Assembly: GCA_900555045.1 (NCBI GenBank)
Contig: USJW01000015.1
Span: 1-58,442 of the forward strand
Direction: 5' to 3'
Length of the DNA: 58,442 bases
Source: an uncultured Clostridium sp.
GTDB lineage: Bacteria > Bacillota > Clostridia > Lachnospirales > Lachnospiraceae
Under the pieces are notes generated by a model, which did not search any database, was not told where the DNA came from, and was given only the letters and a program-made list of their open reading frames with translations. Numbering within the stretch: position 1 is the first letter of the stretch; each line of letters begins with the position of its first letter. The position numbers and the translations under genes are program-made. This document shows positions 22,901 to 34,900 of the stretch, one piece after another.

Positions 22901-25900
22901 CAAGATCGGGGAGACGGCGGGCAAGCTGATGGATATGAGCAACCTGATGCACGACGCAGGCTTCAGCGGCAAGCGCACGGGCATGAAGGCGGCCCTGATC
23001 CCGGCATCCCCGTCGGAGGCGGTGCGGGAGTATGTGCCGGTGAAGGATCCGGACGGGAAGGATGTACTTTACCCGGACGATATCGGACAGCCGCGCTATG
23101 AATTCCTGAACCACAGTGAGGCCCTGATCCACGGATCGGATACGGCGGAGCCGAAGGCCCAGGACAGCGGCGACAACGGGACGTTCTTTGACAGCGATAT
23201 CAACAGCAGCAATAAACAGCTGGTGACGGTGAAGGCGGTCTGCCCCACCGGAGGGTTGATCATAAAGAAGGACCAGCCGGACGAGGTGGTGGAGCTTGGC
23301 TACAACTACGTGCCGGGCACCGTCGCGGACTTCGAGAAGAAGGACGGAGTGGTGCGTGACTGGTACGACCAGCTGATGAGAGACCGGACCTACGGTCTGA
23401 CCGCGCTCCAGGGCGCGGCCGACGCCATGAGCGCGGACTACGTGGACAAGGGCGTGGAGGAAGGCTTTACCTGGAAGAGAAACGAGGAGAATCACAGCTG
23501 GGAGAAGGTGCCGGACAGAGGCGAGGATGGGATGAAGAAGGAGAACATCCTCTGGGCCGAGGAGGCGCTGCATCTCAAGATGCCATGGCTCTCGGCCGCC
23601 ACGCAGTTTGTGACGGAGCGCCGCTTTGCGGGCGATATAAACGGAGACTACGACCAGTACGACAGCACCATCGCGCCGTTTAAGGGCGTTGCGGGCGCAA
23701 ACGAGATGTACCGGGAGGAGAAGCTGCGGATATTCACGCCGGCGATTCAGTACGGCGACCACTACACGGCCAGAATGAGCGCGGTCAACTACGGCGACTG
23801 GCCGACGGACGGAGTTACCTTTACTTACGTGCTGCCGATGGGCGTTATGCCGGAGCTAGACGGGGAGAATGTTCCTGTGGCGACGGCTGTCTACGGGCAG
23901 GCCCCGGGCGCGGATATGATCGCGGCGGAGGGGATCCCGGCGGAGCTTCTGGAGGCGAAAGTGATCCAGAGCCCAAGCGGAGACGACCTGGGCTACCGGG
24001 CCTCCCGCACGGCGGCGGATCCGGTGCTGGCGCAGGATTACTACGGCGGCAGGGCGGAGACCTACAATGACGACATGATCCCCTGGGTGGTGGAAATCAC
24101 GGTGAAATCGCCGCTCACAGGCTGGTGGAACCGGGACGCTGAAAACCGCTACGGGAAGGCGGCCGGGGTAGACCCGCAGAAGGGATACCAGATCACGGTG
24201 GATCTTGGCGCGGTGGTCTACGCGCAGCCTGAGAGCGAGCGTTACTATGACCGCGTGCTGCTAAGGCCCTACGACGACGGCGAGGTGAAGGACGATCGCG
24301 GATTCATGCTTCCGGATGCCACCTGCTACCAGGTGTACGACGAGAGCTACCGGTGCGCGGACCTGACGCGGGATTACAGCAATACCTACACCAAGAGCGG
24401 AAAACCGGTGACCAACTGGACGGCGAAGAACAATTACCAGCAGATTTATGGCATGGATGGGCTGTACTTTACGCACGGGGAGAGCAGGTATAATGTGGGG
24501 CAGAGGCAACACCAGCATTCATACTATCCGTATGATTATTATTGGGTTAACACCTACGCCTGGTGGCAGGTTTACACCACCAGCAACCTGCGGATGTACC
24601 CGCCATTTACGCCGTACTACTACGGGCGAAACCTGTACTGTGACACCTACGCGGGCGCGGAAGGAACGGTTCCGCAGCCGCTTGCGGCACCGCCCGAGGA
24701 CGGGTGGGTCACCTGCGCGGTCAGCGGAAGCCAGGCGCGCCTGTTAAAACCCATCATCCGGCATTGGAGCGAGGTGGCGGACCCGGATCAGAGCGAGGAA
24801 GGCCACCGGCTGGAGGAGGAACAGAAGTTTGACGAGTTCTTCCAGACCATGGAGAAGCCCTTTGACGTCAGCATGTTCGCCGAGAACCAGATGGTGATGA
24901 AGAACATTCAGACGGGCAAGCGGGTGGACACCAGGAACCAGACTGTGGAGGAGGACCAAACCATTCACTACCAGGGCGTGGACAACAAACTGGAAGGAAA
25001 TGGGAACGAACTGCGCTATGTGGGCGCTTTTGACGGGCGCTACGGAAAGGGCGGATCGTACACTCAGCTGAACAGGCAGAACGGAGATTTTTACGATTAC
25101 AACAGCTGGTGGGACAACACTCCGGCCTTCGACGACATCGGAGGAGGCTACGACGGGGACGTGGACGCCGAGCGGGCGTACTATCCGCTGCCGGTGCTGT
25201 CCAACCTGCTGCCGAAGGGCATTGTGCCCCTGGATGAGTCCGGCAAGCCGTGGCCGGTGTCGCCCGAGGAGGGGGATGCGTGGGCCAACGGGGCGCTGGA
25301 TTTCGAGATCGCGGTGCGAAAGGTGAGCACGCTTGCGGATCAGACCGCGGGCGACCTGGTGACGGACACCAGCGTGGTGAAGAGCTATTACACCGGGCAG
25401 GTGGAGTACATCGCGGACGCCGGGCGCTATATGGTGCGCCTGGTTCCCACGGCGCCGAACGCCCGGGGGAAGGGCTACAACCCGCTGACAGACCCCAGGG
25501 ACTGCAGCGACATGGAGGCGGTGATAAATGCGCCGCGGCTTCGCTGGAACGAGAGCTTAAACGCTCAGTTTAAGGTGATGGCGGTGGCCATGCCGGAGGA
25601 CGAGGTGACAGCGGACGGCGTGAGACAGGAGGATGCGTACGAGGAGAAGGGTTCCCCGGAGAGCAACCTGATGTTAAAGCGCTGGCAGCAGGACCGCAGC
25701 TACGCGGCAAGCCTGGTGGACGGATTTGCGTTCTTCACCGACGACCGGAGCGACCGGGGAGACAACCGGGGCAGCCTGCTTGCAGACAACCCCTTCAGTG
25801 TGGGGCAGGCCTACAGCGGATATTACATGCTGGGCCACACCTGCAGCTGGATCAAAGGGCAGAATTACAACAGCGGCGGATCGACCATCGAGACGATCTA

Positions 25901-28900
25901 CTGCGTGAGAGACAGCGCAAACGGGCCGACAGGTGACCGGTATGTGCACCTCTTCGACGACACGCGGCTGGATATCCGGGGCCTAAACGGCAGGATCAAG
26001 GACGCGTCCATGGTCGGGGAGATGGAGTACAACACGGAAGACAACACAGTGGACATCGAGGATTACTCCCTGTTCAACATCGGAAAACAGACCGATCTGA
26101 AGTTGGAAGGAACGAAGGCGGGGGAGAAGGGACTCAGAAAGCCGTTAACCGTTGCCTACAGCGCGCTTGATGTGAACGGAAACGGCAAGGCCGCGAATGC
26201 GGAGGACGGCGAGACTTACCCGGAGGCCTTCGTGGGAAGCACGATGAAGATTTACGTGCAGAAGCCCAACATCATGTTAGACAAGCGGATTTCCTTCAGC
26301 AGCCAGTCTGCGGGTATGGGCGACAATAACGGTTCCCCGGATTACAGGGGCCGGGATGTCCACGAGTACCTGCTGGACGAGGACGGAAACGTGGTGTTCG
26401 ACAGGGACGGCAAGCCCGTGCGCTCCGGCGACGCCTGCGACAACGCGGACGGCGTGGAGGGCAAGGACAATCCCTGCAGGGACGACTACCTGGAGAACGA
26501 CGACATGATCCTGGCCGACCAGCTGACCTACAGCTACGGGCAGCGCGTCTGGTACAGCGTCACGGTGATGAACAAGCATGTGGACTCTCCCATGCACGCG
26601 CCGGCCGATTCCGGAATACCGGAGGAGGACGATGCGCTTCTCGGAAAGAGTCTGGATGCACCCAGGGAGCGCTTGACAACGGACGACGGGGAGCGGCAGC
26701 TTTTGGACGACGTGGAGCCGGACAAGACCAAACGGCCGGCCGCGGAGGCAGAGAAGTTGTACATGGAGCAGCTTGGAATCCGGCGGCGCAAGCTGTCAGA
26801 GAGCGGCGATGTGGCGCACGGAGCGTTTGTGTTCTCCGATTATCTGCCGAGGGCGCTGGCCTACGACCGCGGGACCGACGAGGACCCGGGAATCCGGATC
26901 CAGACCTTTGACGAGAACGGCGCGAAGAAGGAGCTGCTGACGGTGGCGGAGGCCAGAAAGAAGGGCTGGACCATCGTGGACAACACGCAGCTTCCGGGCG
27001 AGAACGAGGAGGACAACGAGAAATTTGTGAGCATCACGGTGGTTCCGCCGGTGGCCAGCTCCTCCAATGCGGTCCGCGAGGGCAGCGTGACAGATGAGCA
27101 GGCGTTTGACAGCCGGGAGAACGCCTACCACAATATCGGCCAGGGACTCCATCCGGCGGGCTATCTGGAGAGCGGGAGCAAGTTTGCGTTAAAGATCCGC
27201 ACCCGCGTGTCCGATGTGCCGGATATGGACAACCCGGACGAGTACGATGAGAACGGAATTTCGAGGGAAGCTTACTACAACCGCGTGTTCGTAAACCTGG
27301 ATCACCTGGACGGCGATTACACGTCCCTGGCGGACAACCAGGGGAACACCGCCGCGAGGGAGGTTTGGTACAGGGATGTGACGGGCGACGATCCGCCGGT
27401 TCTTGCCAGACCCTGGTTTAAGGATCAGAGGAAGGAGGAGATCTCATACTACAGCGGGACCGTGCCGGAATTTGACGAGGACGGCCGGATAACGGGACAC
27501 ACGGATCAGGCGGTGGTGATTAAGGACGGTGTCGATCTTCCGGCGCCGATCACAGTGAAGAACGAGGACGGCAGCCTGGTGGGCGCGTCCTGGAAGGACA
27601 ACTGGAACAGATTGCCCGGAACCGGCGAGGACGGGGCCAAGACCGAGGCAGAGCGGGAGCGATACGCTTACGACACCGCAGGCGGCTTCCGGCTGATCAA
27701 CCCCAAGGGCTACGCGAAGGTGAGCACCAGCCGGCCGGTGGAGATCCGCGGAAAGCGGCAGGATCCCTCCTACAAGTCGATCGACCCGGTGAAGATGTAT
27801 CTGGCTGAGACCAGCCTGGTGCGCGGCTCGGTGGGTGCCCTCTACACGGTGTCCAACCTGCCGCTCTACGGGGTCGGCAAGGCCACGGAGATGCCGGATT
27901 TGACGGTTGACAACTACCGCGACTACAATGCTTACAGGCTGACGAACCGCGTGGAGAGCGTGAGCACCGGGCGCTGGTCCGTGCCGCTCAGCAATCTGGG
28001 CGGGGATACGCCGGAGGAGCAGCAGGCCTACAAGGAGGTCTTGGAGGACCATCTGAGGGTGCAGCTGTACTACACCAAGCGAAGCGACAGCGGCGACCGG
28101 CGCCAGGTAATCGGCGACGGCTTTGACCTGGAGACCCATTACGGCAATGACCCGGCGCGGCCGCTCATCTGGAACCCGCTCGGCGAACCGGCGGCGGTGG
28201 ATGAGCCCAGGACGTTCACGCTGGGCGAGGACATCTGGAAGGACATCAACCAGATTATGTGGAAGGTGACCACGGATAACCCGTTCATTTACCCCATCCC
28301 AAGCGGTTTCCGCCTGGACGTGGATGTGGACTACAGCAAGGAGGGCAAGCAGGACGCCCATGAGAAGCTGAACAAGGACTCCAGGACCGAGTACGGCCAT
28401 TACCCGTACCATCAGCAGAGCTTCGAGACGGCGACGCCGGCTGACGCAGAGCGGGACGATGTGGCCACCAACGGAGGACTGATCACCATGTACCTGGGCG
28501 TCACCGCGCAGGACAGCCAGCTGCTCACGGAGAATACCTTTACGGCCAATTACACGCACCTGTACGCGAATTACAGCGACGGGCAGTTCTGCGAGCTGGT
28601 AGGAACCGACACGGGAGTGGACGAGGCCACCCAGAAGCTGAATGTGGACATCTTTAAGCGCTCCGGCATGCTGCTCATACTGTACAAGCCGGTGGCTGAG
28701 GTGACCATGGAGGGCCACTATTTAAAGAAGGTGAAGAAGGACGAGAATGGAGATCCGCTGCCCACGGCAGACCAGTATTTTGCCTGGGAAGACCGGATTG
28801 AGCTGGATTCTGCCAGCGACCTGATCGCGTACACCTATACTCTGGACAACATCGACAACGGGCGGTTGGAGAAGTACACCGAGATGGAGGAGCGGGCGGA

Positions 28901-31900
28901 TACCTTTGTGGATCCGACGGTGATCATCACGGTTCCGCCGCTGTTAAACATCGATCCGAGCCATCTGGAGTACGTGGACTACCAGGAAATGATAGGAAAT
29001 ATTTTCCATCCGTTAAATCCGGAGTACCGGAGGGATAAGTCCTACGGGTCCTCGGAGAAGCTGTATTGGACCTTCCGGGTGGTACACCGGGAGTATGACG
29101 AGGATGGAAACTACACGGAGAGCGCGCCCTCCAAGGGGACGGACGTGGTTCTGACCGGCTACAGCCCATACAAAAAGGGAGCGAACGAGAATTCTCTGAA
29201 GTTCTTCTTTAAGGGCGATTTACAGCCGGGAGACTGCATCGTGATCGACTACATGGCGCGCGTGCGCACGACGGACGAGAGCGATCCCCTGGCGCGCGGT
29301 GAGAACAAGGTGACGTATGCCTATGCGACCGACGACGTGGGCGCACCCATTTGGGTAAAGTGGAAGAGGAAGGATGAGGCTGCGGACGAGCAGGATCACC
29401 ATACCACAGACCAGAAGGACCGGGACGAGGACAACAAGACCGGCGACACGCTTCTGACCTGCAAGAGCAACCTGATCGGATTCTCTACAGTGACACGGTT
29501 CCCGTCCTACAAGACGGTTTCCACCGTGCTGGATCCGGGGGATGCGACATCCACGACGCCGTTAAGGGTGCTCCAGGGAGAAACCTACACGTACAAGCTG
29601 AACATGCGCAACATCAAGACCTATGATGATAACGCCCCGGATGTGGGCATGCGCTACAACCCGGTATTTTACGACATTCTGCCCTACGCGGACGACGTCC
29701 ACATTATCGGCTGGAAGAACGGGGCCGGTTCGGACCCGAGAGAATCCCGCTGGAATCCGTGGCTGGAAATGGAGCCGGACAGCTTTAAGCTTTCGGTGAC
29801 CAGCAGTGCCAAGGAGCAGGGCGAGGCGGACGGCAAGGGGAATATCAATGTGCCGAAGGAGGACTACAAGATCTGGGTTGGCCCGGTGGATGTGGTCCGG
29901 GATGAGAGCGGGGCTGTGACAAGGATCAGCCCGGTGGGCTTTGAGGGACTGTATGAGATCGCAGACCGCACGCCCAAGGACAGCATGGACGACAACTTCT
30001 ACCAGGCCCTGGCATTATCGGCCCTGGCAGCGGAGGATTTTGCGAAGTTGGACGACACGGCGGTGCCGATTCCGGAGCAGTCCACCATGGAGGCCGCGGA
30101 TGTCCGAAGGAACCATGTGACCATCGATGAGCTGGCCGAATACCGGGACAACATAAGCCGTGCCGAATATGAGGCGCTGCGCAAGTCGCTTCGGGACATC
30201 GCCCTGACATTTGAGGGGCGGCCCTCCGAAAAAGAGGGGGAGGACCTGTTGACGCCGTATCCAATCTACGCCACCACGTCCATCACCCTGGCCTACCAGG
30301 TGGAGACACCGCTCAACCTGCCGATCTACAAGGATTCGACGGATATGGACGGGGACATCTTAAAGAGCCGGGTGACCTCCTACAAGGCGGGCAATACCTT
30401 TGTGGGCGGAGCTTACACGGAGACCGCGCGGGAATCCAGCGTGGTGGAGGTGTTTGTGCACAACCCGATGGACCGCGGCGAGATCGGCGACTATGTGTGG
30501 CTGGATACCAACCTAAACGGCCTGCAGGACGAGATTGAATATCAGATCCCCGTGACGGGAACCGATTTTGCGAGAAAGCTGCCGAAGCGGGAGACGAAGG
30601 AGGATGAGTACGGGAACATTACATACGAACCGGCGTGGGGGCTTGACGAGAACGGACAGATGAAGCCGGATCCCGGAATCAACGGGGTGAAGGTGGAGCT
30701 GCTAAACAGTTACGGACAGCCCTGCAACTACGACGGGCAGGCGGTGGAGGCCAAGCCGACCACCGGAAAGACGGATGAATACGGAAGGCCCTGCTACTAC
30801 GTGCTAAACCCGGACGGCGGACATATCAGCGACGCGGCGGGCAATGTGACGATGAGCGTGTTCGGCCCGCTAAGCACCTTTACGCGGTCCGACAACTACG
30901 GAAACCAGGGGTATTATATCCTGCCGAATCTGGCGGAGGGCAGCTACAAGCTGCGCTTCACGATGCCGGAGTCCTACAACGAGTACGGTCTGACCACCTG
31001 GGAGATCGGCCTGGGAGAGGATAAAATCCCCATGGCCGTGACCGAGCCCGGGGAGATGCGGCCGGACAACCGCGGGGAGGCGAAGACCCTCACCTTTACC
31101 ACCGAGGAACCCATCGAGGTGAAGACGGCGGATACGGACGAGGAGCGGGTGGCCTACGACGTGGGCGTCGGCCTGCCGGTACGCTACGGCGGCGCCAGCT
31201 GGTTGGACGAGCTGGAGGCAGACGAGGCGAAGGACCACAACTACGACGGCTATTTTGACAATGTGGAGAACCCAAGGGACGGACACATGATCGCAAGCCC
31301 CTCGGAGGCGGAGTTTGTTTACTGCTACGAGGAGGACGGCGTGAAGAAGGAGCGCGGACTGACCGTGGTGGCCTGCATCGCGGGCAGCGAGACGGATGAG
31401 ACCGGCGTGCTTGTGCCGGCTGTGGATATGCACGGACGGCCGCTGGTGGCGGAGACGCGCACGCTCGAGAGCCTGCGGGACGAGTATCGAAAACTGGAAG
31501 TCCAGGATGCGGCGGACCGGCTGGACGGAACGGTTCCGACGGCCCTAGAGAAGGCGAGAGAGGACTATGACAAGCTTCACAGGCAGTATCCGGACCGGTA
31601 TCCCGAGCTTCCCGAGCTGCTGCCGGGTGAGATGCCGCCGGATGAGGTGTTTAAACCCTTTGTGGGCACCTACGAGTTTAAGTATATGCGGCCGGATCTG
31701 GAGTACGTGTTTGTGGCGGTGCCGCCGGTGAACCATGATACGGGGAGGGAGATCTACAAGCCCACGCCGCTCGTGATATCGGACAAGCCCACGGACTTAA
31801 GGTATGACAACGATGCCCAGTACAACGGATGGACCAGAAGCTTTAAGGCGGAAATCCCCATGGTGGATGGAAACGCAGACGTGATTAAGGACCGGGATGG

Positions 31901-34900
31901 CAATATTCTTAAGTACCGGGAACAGCGGGTGGTCGATTTCGGCCTCATCTCTGTGGGGGCGGTGATGATCACCGGAACCGTGTGGGATGACGCGACGGAC
32001 TGCGCCACACTGCCGGACGGCAGCAAAGCGCCCTACGACGGAATCCGAAGGGATGGCTATAAGGGCGTTGAAGACTGCAGGCTGGAGCTGTACGCCTACG
32101 CGTGGGTGGACGGATACGGCTGGAGGCAGTTGAAGCTGGAGGACGAAAGCCTGGTGTTTGCCGACGAGGATCACAGCACAGACCAGAGGGAGGAGGATGC
32201 ACTGCCCATCGCGGTGACGAAGACCTCCGCGGCCGGTGACTGGCAGTTTAAGCTGAACCCGGATCTGTCGACCGGAAGCGGTCAGGACAAGGTGTCCTAC
32301 CTCTTGGGCTACCGCATAAAGGTGCCCGAGCTAAAGAGCGGCTACACCTTGACCACCATGCACCGGGAGACCGCGTCCATGGGCAGCGAGCAGCTGGTTT
32401 TGGTGGACAGCGATTTGTCCGGAAACGGCTGGCTGTACCAGAGACCGGAGGACAAGAACCTGAATCCGGAGCGCGACCTGTTTGACCGGACGGATCCCAA
32501 GGCGGCCAGCATCTACCTTCCCTACGCGGAGGCAGAGCTGAACGAGGAGGGGGAGCCGGTGGACGGAATCCACGCGGTGAAGCTGGGAGACACCTATTAC
32601 AACTACGATGACAACCGCAGATCCTTCAGCCATGTGGACGCGGGCCTGGTGCCCTACGCCAAGGGGGATGTGGCGGGAATTATCTGGAATGACCTGAAGG
32701 GAAAGGGGAAGAAGCTGACCTACAACGGAGTGCGCGAGAGCGGTGAGGAGGGGATCCGGGATATTCCGGTGACACTTCAGTACCGCATAGGCGAACTGGA
32801 CTACGCCACCAAGTCGGAGGCGGATTACGCCAGCGAGTCCAACGCGGACTACAATCCGCAGGAGAGCATCATCCCGGATGGAATTTACGCGTCGGTGTTC
32901 CGGTACGATCCGGACCAGTTCGACCCCGAGGCCGAGGCTCTTAAGGCCGGGCAGGCGGGAAGCTATCAGATAAGCGGGACGTACATCTTCCCCGCAGACC
33001 TGGAGGCGGAAGCCTGGCTCCTTGAGGAGGCGGAAGCGGACACGGCGCGGCGCGAGGCGGCAAGGGAGGACTTAAATGAACTTCTTCGCCAGCGCACCGA
33101 GGCCCAGAACCGGAAGGCAAGGCTGGAGAGCGAGAAGGCGCAGAAGGAGGCAGAAGCCGCACAGCTCTCTGCGCAGATCTCTGAGCAGAAGGACTTAAAG
33201 ATCACCTATAGCGAAAAGCTGAGCGCGGCGACCAGCCGTTCGATGGCTGCCGATGTGGAGATGAAACACGTGGACAGCACGGAGATCGTGCCCAGGAAGC
33301 AGCAGGTGAATGAGCTGATGAAGCAGCGAAGAAGCGCTGAGCAGAGCCAGCAGGAGGCGAACCGGGAGCTCACGGCTAAGACCGGCGAGCTGGATGAGCT
33401 GAAGCAGCTGATTGAGAAGTATGAGAAGGAGCATCAGGCTTCGCCGGGAAGCGCGGCCACAGGGGACGCAGCCAGAGAGCTGGCCGAGTGGCTTGACAGC
33501 CATTTGCCGGGCGGCAGCGTGTCGGAGGAGAATGTGGCCGAACAGGCGGCAGAGTACCGGGAGACCCTTGAGGGAGCGATTAACGACTTGAAGGACCGGA
33601 TTAAGGAACTGACGGCTGAGATCGCCGGACTGGACCGCCGGATTGACGAGACGAACGCCGAGATCGCAGAGTTCAGCGCCAAAGTGGAGGAGCTTCGGGC
33701 TGTGAAGCAGGCAGCGGACGCGGAGGCAGCGGACTACAACCGCAAGCTGAACGCCGCCATCAGCGAGCTGGAGACATTGAACGGCGAGCTGGCGGCTGTG
33801 AACGTGGAGTTAGGAAACCTGATTCCCGCCATCGAGCGGGAGGAGAAGGCGGTGCAGGAGCTTGACCGGCAGATCGAGGCCAAGCGCGCAGAGGTGGAGA
33901 ACGTCTATATCGGAACCGCGACCGTGCTCACGGACGCGGACGGAAACTACCGGTTTGACGGCCTGCCGATGTTCGACGAGTCCATGCCGGTGAAGCTGGG
34001 AGCCGGGGAGAGTAAGTTTGAGCAGCCTGAGCCCTATTATTACCGGGTTCTGGCGCAGAAGCCGCTGGGCTCCGGAATTACGATCCTGCACGCAAAGACC
34101 GCGGGAGCCAGTGCGGAGAATGACTCTGATCTGGGAATCCTCACGGAATATGATTTTGACAACTGCAATATGGAGCGCTACGGCGTAAGCCGGAAGAATC
34201 TGTGCGTGAGCGACAGCTTCGCACTCATGGAGCCGGCTGCGGACCAGGTGAACGTCTACGACGGAGTTTTCCACCTGCGCCAGGACGGCGACGAGCCGGA
34301 GGCCGTGCGGATCCGACGCCATGTGCTGCGCGACGGAGGGCTTTTGGGCTTTGCCAACCGCGCGGTGATCGGAGACTATGTCTGGGAGGACGAGAATGGA
34401 AACGGAATCCAGGACAAGTCGGAGAAAGGAGTGAAGGGAGCGACCGTCATCCTCTACCGTTTCGACCCGGAGGCGGAGGAGACATACTACACCTACGAGC
34501 TGGTGAACGAGCTTCCGGACATCGCTACCGGCTCTGTGCCGGTGGCCACGCCGGATGTGGCGCAAAACACGCTGATGCACTCAGGCAACACCTGGGTGAC
34601 GGGAACCGGGGACGATGTGTCCGCGGCCGGAACCACGAAGCTGCGCATCACGGGAACCGAGACCCGAAAGGGGCTGTGGGTGCCCACCGCAGATTTGAAC
34701 GGGGACGGCGTGAAGGTGACCGGAGCGGACGGCGCGTACCGGTTCGAGGTTCCGGTGACGGATTTGAGCTCGGAGGAGACTGCGGGCCAGGTATACCGTT
34801 ACCGGGTGCAGATTTACCAGCCTGAGGGCGGTGACGCCTGGACCTGGTCCAGGGCATACGCCGGACGGGATGAAGAGAGAGACAGCGATGTGGTGCCTGC

